A stretch of 64,000 nucleotides of DNA. It comes from Haematobia irritans. Its lineage: Eukaryota; Arthropoda; Insecta; Diptera; Muscidae. This document shows positions 1-12,964 of the stretch, in pieces. The translations under genes were made by a program, and so were the position numbers. The notes beneath the pieces were generated by a model. That model searched no databases and was not told the origin of the DNA. It was given only the letters and a program-made list of their open reading frames with translations. Numbering within the stretch: position 1 is the first letter of the stretch; every line of letters begins with the position of its first letter. The stretch lies in the NCBI RefSeq assembly GCF_050003625.1, contig NC_134399.1, positions 151,646,473 through 151,710,472 of the forward strand. Direction: 5' to 3'.

Positions 1-1985
1 AATTTTGACAAAATTTTCTATAGAAATAAAATTTTGACAAAATTCTCTATGGAAATAAAACTTTGACAAAATTTTCTGCAGAAATTCAATTTTAACAAAA
101 TTTTCTATAGAAATAAAATTGGACAAAATTATCCATAAAAATACAATTTTGACAAAATTTCTATAGAAATAAAAATCAAATAAAGGAAGGCATATAATGA
201 ATAGTGTGTCGTTTAAAGTACCAAATATGTTATTATGAATTTCACAAAAAGGATTTAATTAAGAGGGAATTTGAGGAAAGAATGGAGACGATATAAGTTG
301 ATTATATGTTGACCAAATTTTCTATAGAAATAAAATTTTGATAAAATTCTCTATAGTAATAAAACGTTGACCAAATTTTCTATAAAAATACAATTTTTAC
401 AAAAATTTCCATAGAAATAAAATTTTGACAAAATTTTCTGTAGGAATCAAATTTTGACAAAATTTTCAATAACAATAAAATTTTGGCAAAATTTTCTATA
501 GAAATAAAATTTTGGCAAAATTTTCTATAGAAATTAAATTTTGACAAAATTATTTATAGAAATTAAATTTTGACAAAATTTTCTATAGAAATAAAATTTT
601 GACAAAATTTTCTATAGAAATAAAATTTTGACAAAATTTTCTCTAGAAGTTAAATTTTGACAAAATTTTCTCTAGAAATAAAATGTTGACAAAATTTTTA
701 TAGAAATAAAAATCAAATAAAGGAAGGCATGTAATGAATATTGTGTCATGTAAAGTACAAAATATGTTATATTATGAATTTCACAAAAAGGATTTAATTA
801 AGAGGAAATTTGAGGAAAGAGTAGTGAGGATACAAATTGATTATATGTTGACCAAATTTTCTATAGAAATAAAATTTTGACAAAATTCTCTATAGTAATA
901 GAACGTTGACCAAGATTCCTGTAGAAATAAAATTTTGACAAAATATTCTATAGAATGAAAATTTTGACAAAATTTTCAATAACAATAAAATTTTGACAAA
1001 ATTTTCTATAGAAATAAAATTAAAAAAAAAAAACTTCTTTAAAAATAAAACTTTGACAAAATTTTCAATAACAATAAAATTTTGGCAAAATTTTCTATAG
1101 AAATAAAATTTTCACTAAATTATTTATAGAAATTAAATTTTGACAACATTTTCTATAGAAATAAAATTTTGACAAAATTTCTATAGAAATAAAAATTAAA
1201 TAGAGGAAGGCATATAATGAATAGTGTGTCATGTAAAGTACCAAATATGTTATATTATGAATTTCAAATATGTTATATTATGACGATATAAGTTGATTAT
1301 AGGTTGACCAAATTTTCTATAGAAATAAAAGTTTGACAAAATTCTCTATAGAAATAAAATTTTGACAAAATTTTTATAGAAATTAAATTTTGACAAAATT
1401 TTCTATAGAAATGAAATTTTGACAAAATTTTCTATAGAAATAAAATTTGGACTAAATTTTCTATAGAAATAAAATTTTGACATAATTTTCTATAAAAATA
1501 AAATTTTGACAAAATTTTCTATAGAAATAAAATTTTGACAAAATTTTCTATAGAAATAAAATTTTGGCAAAATTTTCTATAGAAATAAAATTTTGGCAAA
1601 AAATTCTATAGAAATAAAATGTTCAAAAATTTCCATAGAAATAAAATTTGAAAAAAAAATCTTTAAAAATAAAATTTTGACAACATTTTCTACAGCCATA
1701 CAATTTGGCAAAATTTTCTACAGAAATAAAATTTTGCCAAAATTATTTATAGAAATAAAATGTTGCCAAAATTTTCTATAGAAATAAAATTTTGACAAAA
1801 TTTTCTCTAGAAATTAAATTTAGTCAAAATTTTCTCTAGAAATAAAATGTTGACAAAATTTTCTATAGAAATAAAATATTGACAAAATGTTCTATAGAAA
1901 TAAAATTTTGACAAAATTTTCCGCAGAAATAAAATTTTGCTAAAATTTTCTATAAAAATAAAATTTTTCGTAAAAGTTTCTCCAA
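1..1985. repeat. 29-30 bp AT-rich tandem array, block 1
   Basis: Degenerate head-to-tail copies of a 29-30 bp unit with the core GACAAAATTTTCTATAGAAA followed by TAAAATTTT fill this block, which is cut by the window edge. A longer period is superimposed: a spacer beginning AAATCAAATAAAGGAAGGCA recurs near 171, 709 and 1190, so the array also grew by duplication of about 480-540 bp segments. The 1593-1781 reading frame is an accident of the repeat. Confidence 0.95.
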
Positions 1986-3450
1986 AAAAAGCTGCATCTT
2001 TGGCTCTCAGGGGAAAGAATTTACTATAGTTTTTTTTGTTTTTGAGTGTTCGTCAGTGGTAGTTAAAAGTATGCCAGATCACTAAATTTCCTTTCCAACC
2101 TATTGTAAAAAAATAACAATTAGAGCACACATTTTTTCAATTTTCGCACGAGATAATTCATATTTCTTAGTTCATAGGCCATATTTCTTTACAGTTTAGT
2201 TTAGTTTTTTCTGTAGAAGAAATGTTGCTATCATTTATGAACATTAAATAATTCCATTTAAAAAATGTTGTTGTCCGTCTATGCAATAAAAGCATAATAA
2301 ATTCAAATTATTTTAATTATTCAAATCATAAGATTCCATTATAATAACATTACTGTAATCTAAGATTGCGGTAAATAAATTACAGTAGAATTCATTATTG
2401 TGCTATATTTTACCTACATAAGCTAGTTTGTATCTCTCTTCTCATTAATGTTACCATTTGCAGGATAGAATAATGCTGATGTGCTTTAATGGATTCCCAT
2501 GGAAACTTTCATGGTTCATATTCTTTTGGCTAATAAATTCTATTTTGACCTTGTCCAACAATAAACTATGTGACAAATTGTTTATGCTAGTACCTTTTCT
2601 TAGATTTATTGTATAACCCTCTAATTTAATTCCGTTTTTTTTTTGCCTACTATATTACGTAATTTATATCTAACTATTATCTTTGCTCAGTGTTTGTTGA
2701 GATGTTCGTGCCGTTTAAGTCTAAGCCATCTTAAAAGCTTACACATACACATACACACTTAAGAGCTTGTGTACACAAAATACATGTTTACACACTTATA
2801 TACATAATTTTGTAAATGAACTTTTAATTGGCTTCACCAGAAAAGACAAGAACATAAAATTCCAGCCGCCATATAACTTCTCGAACAACAAATATAGTTA
2901 CGAGCACAACAAAAAAAATAAGAACTCTTCTCGTCCTTTTAAATATGCTTTAATTTTTCTTCAATTTTATATTTTTGCCTTATTTCCGCATTTCTTTGCA
3001 TCTTCTTTTCTTCTTTAGAATGAATCGAAGAATATTTTCTGGAATACTTGCATGTTTGTCTGAATGTACTCTAATTGTCGTCTGGCCTATTAGGGCCCTA
3101 TTTCCAAGCCAAATATGAGTCCATTACGAAAGAAAAATGGAATACACAAAAGCCTTAGGGAAGAACTCTTAGGGTATGGGGAATTTATGGAAGGTTTCAA
3201 TGCAAGCACATTCTTTGAGGAATTTAATACACATATCAAGAGGTCATAATTTGTTCTGAACTAAGTCAACTGTTTAATATAGAGAAATATATCGATATGC
3301 CCAACTGGGTTACCTTGGGTGATAGCAAATTAACACTAAATTAAATGGACGGATGCTCTTCATTATATCCTAAACCACAAAGTGGAAAAGGCATAATAAC
3401 TTTCGAGTTAGACATGAAATTTATGACAACCAGAAACAGTGGATTGAGAC
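1986..3450. other. non-coding single-copy AT-rich DNA
   Basis: No supported gene. The first 40 bases (GCTGCATCTTTGGCTC near 1991) resemble the inside of the CACTG-type MITEs listed below and are probably a scrap of one. The short frame at 2767-3018 is low complexity and shows no domain. Confidence 0.6.
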
Positions 3451-3902
3451 TAGAGTGATCAAAAACGGTGGACCGGTTTATCTTCTCACACCGATTGTCG
3501 GTTTTCGTGAAAATCCAGTTTTCGGGGACCGGTAGAACCGGTGTTTTCAAACCTCGATTCGATTTTTATATTTTCAATTTACGATTTTATTGCCAAAAGT
3601 TGGCAAATACATCTGGGTATTTCAATAAACTGCAATAAAACTACATCCACATGTAGGTACAACCTACATTTGAATAAAAAAAAAATATGTCCAACTTCTA
3701 ATAAATTCGCGAACTTTTTCGTTGATTTTTTGTGACAATAAAATCATTAATATAATAATAAAATTCTTTCATAAATGCGTGTTTTTATGAAAACCGGTTG
3801 AAACGGTTATATTGCTAATTTATTTCAAAAAAATACCGTCCACCCGTTTTAGAAAAAGTCCAATTTTTCAAAACCTAAAAAACCGGACTTTTTATCACTC
3901 TA
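3451..3902. mobile_element. non-autonomous hAT-like MITE, 452 bp
   Basis: The ends form an inverted repeat: TAGAGTGATCAAAA at the left and, read from the other strand, TAGAGTGATAAAAA at the right; CCGG-containing sequence lies just inside both ends. The flanks ATTGAGAC (3443-3450) and TTTTAGAC (3903-3910) agree at 6 of 8 positions, as expected for an aged 8 bp hAT target duplication. There is no transposase frame. The interior is rich in ACCGGTT-like motifs. Confidence 0.75.
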
Positions 3903-4039
3903 TTTTAGACCCCATTATCTATACGTCGACTTAATCTCATCCTGAGTGTATCTATCCTTTGGTGTCCATCTGCTCGTCCATCTAGTTGTTGGTCGCAATT
4001 CTTAAACGAATTGAGCTTATGACCCTTGTTTCATGAAAC

Positions 4040-6050
4040 ATATTTCATCCAAATTCTCAAAAAAAAAATGAAATTTTAAAGTTTATCGCATGATAGCAAT
4101 ATTTTGACGAAAAATTATCGCATGACCCAAAATGCTGGTGAAAATTTGTCGCATTATACAAACCACAAACAGTGGTTTGAGACCCTTGTCTAACCCTTAA
4201 TATCCGCATTTCGGTCCATCTATTCGTTGTATCATACGCAATTCTTAATCGACTTGAGTGTATGACCCTTGTTTCTTGCAACAATCCTCAAAAATAAAAG
4301 TATTTTTTTAATAAATTAAAAAATTTGTCGTATAATAGAAATATTTTGTCGAAAAATTATCGCATGATAATGAAAATTTGTCGCATAAGACAATTTTTTT
4401 TAGTGAATCTTTGTTGCATGATGCAAAATTGTCAATGAAACTTTTTTTGTTTAATATGTTTTTTTGTGTAAATGAACATAATAGACATGATACAATTTTT
4501 TTTGGTTAAATTTTGTGAATGATACCAAATTGCTAACGAATTTCTGTCACCAAAAAATGTTCATCAAAGTTTTGTCTCTGCGACAAATTTTACCAAAATA
4601 TGTGTCTTATGCGAAAATTTTAAATCTTCACCAAAAAGTTTATCATTTGACAAATTGTGTGAAATTGTTGAAACTTTTGTGAAAATTTGTCGCATGAGAT
4701 AACATTTTTTGTTATGAGATTTTTTTAGCAATTGGGTATCATTTACAATGTGTGACCAAAAAATTTGTATCATGCGACAAATTTTTACAAAAATTGCAAA
4801 TTACACCAACCAACATTGTTGCATCATCAACAGTGTCACCAAAAATTATATATCTTATGCGACAAGTGTTCACAACCAGGTTTGTATCATGCGACAATTT
4901 TTAAACTTTCACCAAAAATTTAAATTTTTTCCGGGTTTGGATGAAATTTCCGAATTTTTGGGGTGGTTATGTATTAAGGTATTTTTCGATCTACAATGCC
5001 TAGTTTAATAGTAAAATAAGTTTTTCATAAAAAATGCGATTTTTTTGCGGAATTTGGATGGAATTTTCGATTTTTTTAAGTTTTTTTTTTTAGTTTAGGA
5101 GCAAAAGAAGTTTTCATAAAAAACACGTTGGAAATGCAATAAAATGAAATAAAACGTTTTTTTATTTGCGAAAGACAAGCTCATAGCTTAATTCTATGTG
5201 AAAAACTTAGATATAAAAATTTGGATGTTTTCAGGAAATAGATACAAAATATTCGATTAGTTTTGTATCATGCGACAAATTTTAAAATTAAACAAAAAAA
5301 AATCGATATTTTCAAGGTTTGAATGGAATTTTCGATTTTTGCTCTTTTTCGCTCTGCGATGCTTAGTTTAGGAGATAAGAGCAAACTAAAATTTTCATAT
5401 AAAAAATTTGATTTTTTTCAGAATTTGGATGAAGTTTCCGATTTTTTTGTTTTTTGTTTTGTGAACTCGAATTAATCTCCTTTTCACTCTACGACTCTTA
5501 CCCCCATTTTCATAAAGCTCCGTTAGTGTTCCGTTAACTAACCAACTTTTAAAACGTATTATGGACGAAGCTGTCAGCTTGCATATATATTCCATATGCC
5601 AGTTAGGAACTTAACTGACGAAAATTTTTCAGTTAAAGTTAACTGGAGAGAAGAAATTTGCAATTTATTTTCTGTTAACTGCCAGTTAAAGCCTAACGGA
5701 GCTACATGAAAATGGCCGTTAGTGGAGGAGATATGAGCAAAAGAAGTTTTCATATAAAATTTAGGATTTTTTCAACATTTGAATGGAAATTTCAGTTATT
5801 TTGGGTGGTCATGAAATAAGCTTAAGTTTTCTCTCTACGACACTAAGATTAGAAGATATGTGTGCAAATTATGTCGCATGCAAAATAATTTGTCTCATGC
5901 AAAAATTTTTGATATAATTATTATTTTTTTTTTTTGTTTTTTTTTTGAAACTTTGTCTCAAGGTAGAAATTTTTTGGTGTAATTTTAGCCTGATTGAATG
6001 CAGCATGAGATAAAATTTTTGGTGAATTTTAGATGCTCCGCAACAGATCC
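4040..6050. repeat. old repeat region built on TGTCGCATGATACAAA, with inverted halves
   Basis: The motif TGTCGCATGAT and variants recur every 30-60 bp on the + strand from about 4085 to 4440 and again near 4690. Between about 4765 and 5290 the complement (TTTGTATCATGCGACA) dominates, and TCGCATG returns near 5875. The two orientations suggest a decayed fold-back or head-to-head duplication. A PIF-type MITE is inserted at 5501-5718. No coding potential is seen; element class is unknown. Confidence 0.55.
5501..5718 (+). mobile_element. PIF/Harbinger (Tourist-like) MITE, copy 1, 218 bp
   Basis: It is flanked by TTA on both sides (5498-5500 and 5719-5721), the 3 bp duplication typical of PIF/Harbinger. 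The ends CCCCCATTTTCAT and, in inverse, CGGCCATTTTCAT are followed by AGCTCCGTTAG at both sides. A second copy of exactly the same length lies inverted at 49546-49763, also between TTA/TAA. Non-coding, so it would depend on a transposase elsewhere. Confidence 0.88.
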
Positions 6051-7454
6051 AATTCAGTTTTATTACAATACCTTCTATTTATGTGTAGTAGTTATATCTA
6101 TTTAAAGCTTTATCATACGCAAATTCCGATATAGCTTTTTATTCGACTTTTTGAAAAACCTGCACAGTTTTGTTACAATCGATATCATATCGCTAGAATT
6201 CTCCTTAGATTACTTAAGTCTTGAAATTGTATCACTTAACCTCCTGGTAAACTTTGTTAAACCCTTTGGGAAACCATTACCACATTTTCTTTGCTAAAAG
6301 TAAAAGACTCCATTTCTCAAAAAAAAAAAAAAAACAAAGTCAAAGAAACTTTTCAAATATCTTCAATTTTACATCGTCGCTAGGGGATACATTCCCACAT
6401 TTTTTTTCTCAGGCATTTCGCCAACAAACGTTGTTTGTTTGTTGATGGTGGGACGCAATATTATAGTTTGTCACTATATCTGAGGTCACATACTTTCCAA
6501 ATATAAACAAATCTGTACGTGGTTGCTCATGTTTTTTTTGCTTTTCCTTTATTCTTTCTTTTCTTCACAGCCGTGAGTTGGTTCTTGAATAGCTGCAAGA
6601 ATGTTTGGCTGTCGGGGCGCACTTCTGGCAAGTGCAAGTATTTAAATGGTGTTGTTGCACTTCTTATTGTTGTTATTTGCGTCATGTTTGTTTAGCTTGT
6701 TATTATCGAAGCCACATTGCTCCTTTCGTCGGTTTGTATAGCCTGTATATCAATTTGTCGTCTTCGTAGTATTTTTATGGAATAAAGGCATTGGGGGCCA
6801 TGGTCGAGGGGCTTTGGCGTTTATGTCTGGCCAAAATAAAAATGAGAAATGAAAGACTCACTTTAAGGCCACACCACCCAAAAGTGCGTCGCGAATAGCA
6901 ACCTCAGTTGGCATTTTCTTCATTTCTCACATATATTTATCCCAACCAAACGAAACCCTCAAGTAAAATAAACTTGCAATGGTTTCTCATGCATTTTCGT
7001 ATGCCATTAACAAATACCCTATAGAATGTAATATATGAATTTTTAAATAATTTTTTTCACAATTAGGCTACTAAATAGATGAAGTTCATCTTTCAATATA
7101 CTACATTAAAAGAAAAATGTTAGACAAACGAAGTTTTTCTTTCAACGATAAAAACAAAAGTTTTTTTTTTTCAAGCAAATAAAAACGATTGGGATAATGT
7201 TTGCGCATAGTTTGTCATAAATTCGGGTTTATAAGATCTTATAGAAATTTCTTTACAACAATGAGTAATTTTACATGTTTACTTAGCTTATTGACATTTC
7301 TCCGATTATTAATTTCTGATTTTTATGAGCTTTCGAGGTAATTCTTAATATCGAATAAAAAGTATTTTCATCCAATGTTTCCTGGGATTATTTGCAGCCT
7401 AATCAGGGATGATTTTTTGTTGGATATTCATTTTGTTGTCAATCACATTTCTGA
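6051..7454. other. non-coding unique DNA with a splice-acceptor-like tract
   Basis: No repeat family or gene recognised. About 40 bases of mostly pyrimidine end in TTCTTCACAG at 6569, followed by an open frame of about 38 codons with no similarity I recognise. Composition from 6570 to 6850 is less AT-rich than its surroundings, so this could be an exon edge or conserved non-coding DNA. Weak evidence. Confidence 0.35.
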
Positions 7455-9532
7455 ACATGTAAGTAAAGTAGAAAGTCGGGCGGGGCCGACTATATCATAC
7501 CCTAAACCACCATTACAGAATTAGTAATCATAAGCATTTGTGGGGTAACATATAGGTCTGGGAGATAAACCGCAGTTGCATCTTTAAGAAAATTAAGGGG
7601 TACATGTCTATGGGTGATTTGTGTCAATCTGACTATAGCTCATAGTCAATGTTGCCAGGGAAAATGTTCGGTTTACCCTACAAGGACAAAAAAAGTTCCC
7701 TACTTTCCCATACATTCCCAAACAATTTTCCCTACTATATTTTTAGTTAAATTTAAAAAATTTTACAAAACAAAAATGGTTCTAAGTACTTTATTATCCT
7801 AAAACATGAATATGAAACGTATATAACTTAGAATATAAATTTGTATTACCACCACGGTTGCCACAGTTGGTAGAATTCTACCCAAATTAGTAACATTTTT
7901 TGTTAAATCTCTATAAAAATAAAATTTTGGAAAAAGTTTCTATAAACAAATTTTTGTGAGAAATTTTTCTATAGAAATAAAATTTTGACAATAAATTCTA
8001 TAGAAATAAAATTTTGAGAAAAAATTTCACAGAAATAAAATTTTGAGAAAATTTTTTATAGAAATAATATTTTGAAAAAAATTTCTATAGAAATACAATT
8101 TTGACAAAATGTTCTATAGAAATAAAATGTTGACAACTTTGTCTACAGGAATAAAGTTTACCACACATTGTTAAAGATCAAGCCTTGCCGGCTTCTAATT
8201 TCCTCCCCTAGAGCCACCAAAATGTAAAAATTATTACAAATTGTGTTGAGTGATAATGTCATACATTGTGGCCCTACGTCCCTACAAGACGCTAAATATT
8301 AGAAAAACCCTACATATAGGAAATTTCCCCTACTTCTAGCAACACTGGCTGTGTTGATATTGCGCCTGCGGAGTTAGTATGCCACTAATATTGAGCCCAT
8401 TATTAAAAAAGAGAAAATCGTTAAATTAGTGTGGGTAATAAATACAAATTTGTAAAAATCGAGCAATATTCTTATATAAGAGCTACAAGTACGTATAAGT
8501 ACGATCGGCTAGTACATCAAAATTTGAAATTTGAGTAACATTGGTTAATCAATAAGAGTACTATGGTCAAATTTGGGAAAATAGAGCGATGCATATATAT
8601 GGAAGCTATATCTAAATCTGAACCAATTTGCATAATATTTTGCGGGTTTGATTAATACCACAAAAGGTTACCTTGTGCAAGATTTGAGTAAGATCAGTTA
8701 AGAAATGAGGCCTGTATGGTCAAACATAAGGTTATTAGGGGCGAATTTTTCAAAATCGGGTGATACATATATGGGAGCTATATGTACATCTGAACCGATT
8801 TCGATGAAATTTTGCACATATAATTAGTACTATATAGGACTGGATCTAGCCAACTTTTAGTAAGATCGGTTAATAAATAAGGGTTCTATGGCCAAATTTG
8901 GGAAAATCGGGCTATACATATATATGGGAGCTATATCTAAATCTGAACCGATTTCGATGATTTTTTGCACATATAGTTAGTGCTATAGAAGACTACATTT
9001 AGCCAAATTTGGGTAAGATCGGTTGATAAATACGGGTTTTATGGCCAAATTTGGGAAAATCGGGCGGTACATATATATGGGAGCTATAGATAAATCTGAA
9101 CCGATTTCAATTATTTTTGGCACATATTGTCAGTACCATAAAAGATTAGAGTAAGCCAAGTTTGAGTAAGATCGCTTAATAAATAAGGTTTTTATAACCA
9201 AATTTGTCGAAATCGGGCGATACATATATATGGGAGCTATATCTAAATTTGATTCGATTTCTTCCAAATTCAATAGCGTTCGTCCCTGTGCCCAAAAAAC
9301 ACCCTGTACCAAATTTCATCCAAATCGGTTAATAATTGCGACCGGAATCCTGTGAACAACAAATACATGGACAGACGGACGGACGGACACCAAGAGCTAG
9401 ATCGACTCAGGAGGTGATTCTGAGTCGATCGGTATATATTTTATGGGGTCTAAAATCAATATTTCTGGTAGGCACATTTTTTGACCGATCAAACTTATTA
9501 TACCCTAACCACTATGTGGTTTAGGGTATAAA
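7455..9532 (-). mobile_element. twin-hairpin element, copy A
   Basis: The left end ACATGTAAGTAAAGT precedes the hairpin AGTCGGGCGGGGCCGACT. The right end is a hairpin running from TATACCCTA to TAGGGTATAA around ACCACTATGTGGT. The interior has units of about 150 bp carrying TATATGGGAGCTATATCTAA (near 8608, 8777, 8926, 9076, 9234) and ends with the ACAGACGGACGGACGG tract shared with the sister copies. Strand is given so that the TATACCC end is 5'. An inserted block occupies 7647-8347. Confidence 0.82.
7647..8347. mobile_element. nested insertion carrying 29 bp repeats inside copy A
   Basis: This stretch is absent from the sister twin-hairpin copies. Its edges are imperfect inverted repeats: CAATGTTGCCAGGG at the left and, complemented, CAGTGTTGCTAGAAG at the right. 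It contains the palindrome TTGGTAGAATTCTACC (7867-7882) followed by about nine 29 bp units (7905-8155) of the family in the large arrays. No 8 bp target duplication is visible, so a hAT assignment is only a guess. Confidence 0.5.
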
Positions 9533-9715
9533 AATACATGTAGTAATACGTTACTAATACAACAAGGCCCTAAACATATATTCAATAATTGTAAAAATAA
9601 TTAACATAAACAAATATCACAGTAAAACGTATGTTGCTCTCACAGATGGTAACCGACTAACTATCTCATTTATTTCCAGGCGAAATGATGTTTCGTTTTT
9701 TGTGGAACGGATAAA

Positions 9716-10690
9716 CTATACTAAGCAAGTTATTTTTAAAGCTGGTGCACTTCCTCCAGCTTCAGTCCATTGTTTGGATTGTTCTTTTGTCTCTAGAGTA
9801 TAGTGGTGGATCCATGTCTCATCAACAGTTATGAAACGACGCTCCATAAAATCCATTTTATTTCGCTTAAAACGATCCAAACAAGCTTGAGAAATGTTCA
9901 TTCTTATGCGTTTTTGATCGACTGTTAGGTTAGGTGGCAGCCCGATGTATCAGGCTCACTTAGACTATTCAGTCCATTGTGATACCACATTGGTGAACTT
10001 CTCTCTTATCACTTAGTGCTGCCCGATTCTATGTTAAGCTCAATGACAAGGGACCTCCTTTTTATAGCCGAGTCCGAACGGCTTTCCACATTGCAGTGAA
10101 ACCACTTAGAGAAGCTTTGAAACCCTCAGAAATGTCACCAGCATTACTGAGGTGGGTAATCCACCGCTGAAAAACTTTTTGGTGTTCGGTCGAAGCAGGA
10201 ATCGAACCCACGATCTTATGTATGCAAGGCGGGCATGCTAACCATTGCACCACGGTGGCTCCCAACTGTTAACAAATGCGGCACGCATCTTGCAGAAAGC
10301 TTTTTCATCTGTAGTTCTTCATGAAAAATTAAATGGAATCGATCATTTGAGATGTCCATGATATTAGCAATTTCACGCACTTTTATTCGTCGATCATTTA
10401 ATACCATATCATGCACTTTGGCTAGAATTTCTGTTGTTGTTGCTGTTTTTGGACGTCCACTACGTGGTTCATCTTCAATGCTTGTACGACCACGTTTAAA
10501 TTCAGCAACCCAATTTTTTACTGTTGCATATGAAGGAGCACTTTCACCTAACAACACATTCACCATATCATTATGAATTTCTTGTCCCGATAAACCTTTT
10601 TTATGTAAATATTTAATGACAGCACGCATTTCTAATTTTTCCATTCTAAAAAAATTGCGGATGCGTCATTTTTGAACACCTGTCCTATAT
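9716..10690 (-). pseudogene. mariner transposase (DD34D type), truncated and split by a SINE
   Basis: The N-terminal part (10272-10644) encodes a mariner DNA-binding region with motifs YATVKNWVAEFKRGRTS and DEPRSGRPKT, then VREIA. After the SINE the frame resumes (9716-9920) with the ERRFITVDETWIHHY motif, which holds the first catalytic aspartate. It ends soon after at an in-frame stop, and the second and third catalytic aspartates are missing, so the element is dead. The N-terminal frame appears 142 codons long only because it runs into SINE sequence. An ITR-like region (GGTGTTCAAAAATGACGCAT, minus strand) lies near 10650-10690; the other end is lost. Family is sure; subfamily is not. Confidence 0.85.
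9928..10264 (-). mobile_element. tRNA-derived SINE, full length, about 337 bp
   Basis: On the minus strand it begins with a tRNA-like head: A-box region GTGGTGCAATGGTTAGC and B box GGTTCGATTCC. A unique body follows (AAACCACTTAGAGAAGC on the + strand) and a 3' tail TGCCACCTAACCTAAC. The direct repeat ACTGTTA flanks it (9921-9927 and 10265-10271), and it interrupts the mariner reading frame. The tRNA part would supply an internal pol III promoter; it is not a working tRNA gene. Confidence 0.92.
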
Positions 10691-11550
10691 GAAGGAGTTA
10701 CCATATCGAAACAAAATTTAACATGTGTTCATAACAGAGATGTAAGTTTCCAAAACACTTAACTTTTTTCTGTTTATACCGCGCTTTTTGTGCTAGGCCA
10801 AGAAGTTTCCGAGCTGCCCTCGCAGGTCCAATACCCCGTTCAAATCCATTCGATTAAGACTCATAATTAATTGTGTCTTGTGAAAGCTTGCCGAAGAGTA
10901 TCTCCAATTCATTTCTACCCAATACTATGCACTTCACCTTATTCTTGTAAAATTCCATAGCAATTCCTTTATTTTAGTTTTTTTGAATGCATGTCACATG
11001 CATTGCATCGTCTTTTTACGCCAAACATACTTCAGTAATTCGCTTCATGCACACACATTCACCCCGTTTTCTTTCGTACATCGCAATGACAAGTGAATGA
11101 TGTAGGAACTACTGCATGTGGCATATATCGTCGGTATCGAATCTAAGGAACTTGGGAATGTATGCAAATGTGGTCTGAATGTTTCGACTAAAGTATCCCA
11201 CCATATACTATTCATACGTATGTGAGTTTCCTGGTTGCACTGTCAACATGACAACCAGTTAAACCTTTCTTCCCAAAAGTGACTTCTTTGTTCTTGGTGC
11301 GATGGTGTGGGAATATATCAAAGATTCTTTTACCATTTTCTTCGATAATGTGCAGTATGCAAATTTGTTTCGATTCAATGGAATATTAAAATTTGTTAAC
11401 TAACTTCTCTTTGGAGAATTTATACACTCAGTCATTTGGAAACAAATGATGTGGAGCTCAGTTCGACGGATGGTGATATCTGTGTGGCAACTTTCTTCAA
11501 GAAATTTTAAATGGTATTCCTTTAAATTTAAAAAATATTAATTTTAATTA
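10691..11550. other. non-coding unique DNA
   Basis: Nothing recognised in either strand. Moderately AT-rich with no repeats of the families found elsewhere in the window. Confidence 0.5.
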
Positions 11551-12964
11551 TAATGTATAATTATATGGCCTTATGTTCGGCCAGGCCGAATCTTATGTAC
11601 CCTCCACCATGGATTGCGTAGAAACTTCTACGAAAGACTGTCATCCACTATCGAATTACTTAGGTTGTGATATCTTAAACCGTTTTCTAAATTGTGAGTT
11701 AGTCCTTACATGGTATATATAAGACAAAAAAGGTATGTGTAGATGAGTCTACAAATAATTACGAATCGATATGGACTTTTGCACGGTACGTAGGGAGCCA
11801 GAATTGAAATATGGGGATCGCTTATATGGGGGCTATATACCGTTATGAACTTGATATGGACCAATTTTTGTGTGATTGGTGATCGATTTATCTGAGGGCT
11901 ATATATAACTATAGACCGATATGGACCTAGTTAGACATGGTTGTTAACGGCCATATACTAGCACAATGTACCAAATTTCAACTGACTGGTATGAAATTTG
12001 CTCCTCCAAGAGGCTCCAAAACCAAATCTCGGGATCGGTTTATATGGGGGCTATATATGATTATAGACTGATATGGACCATTTTTGACATGGTTGTTAAA
12101 TATCATATACTACCACCACGTACCAAATTTCACCCAGATCGGATGAATTTTGCTTCTCCAAAAGGCACCGGAGGTCAAATCTGGGGATCAGTTTATATGG
12201 GGGCTATATATAATTATGGACTGATATGAACCAATTCCTGCATGGTTGTTGGATACCATATACTAACATCTTCCAAGGGGCTCCGGAGGTAAAAATCTGG
12301 AGATCGGTTTCTATGGGGCCTATATAAAATTATGGACCGATTTCGACCAATTTTTGCATGGGCGTTTGAGACCATTTATTAACACCACGTACCAAATATC
12401 AACTGAATCAGATGAATTTGGGTCTTCCAAGAGGCTCCGGAGGTCAAATCTGGTGATCGGTTTATATGGGGGCTATATATAATTATGGACCAATGTGGAC
12501 CAATTTTTGCATGGCCATTAGAGACCATCTACTAACACCATATACCAAATTTCAGCCGGATCGGATTAAATTTGCTTCTCTTAGAGGCTCCGCAAGCCAA
12601 ATCGGGGGATCGGTTTATATGGGGGCTATATATAATTATTGACCGATGTGGACCAATTTTTGCATAGTTGTTAGAGACCATATGCTAACACCATGTACCA
12701 AATTTCAGCCGGATCGGATGAAATTTGCTTCTCTTAGAGGGTCTGCAAGCCAAATTTGGGGGTCCGTGTATATGGAGGCTATACGTAAAAGTGGACCGAT
12801 ATGGCCCATTTGGAATACCATCCGACCTACATCAATAACAACTACTTGTGCTAAGTTTCAAGTTGATAGCTTGTTTCGTTTGGAAGTTAGCGCGATTTCA
12901 ACAGACGGACGGACGGACGGACATGCTCAGATCGACTCAGGATTTCACCACGACCCAGAATATA

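Noticed and set aside
3341..3735. Short frames across the hAT MITE edge
   Set aside because: They cross the element border and contain no motif.
7647..8347. hAT assignment for the CARTGTTGC-ended insert
   Set aside because: The 8 bp flanks CTCATAGT and GCTGTGTT do not match, so the class is left open.
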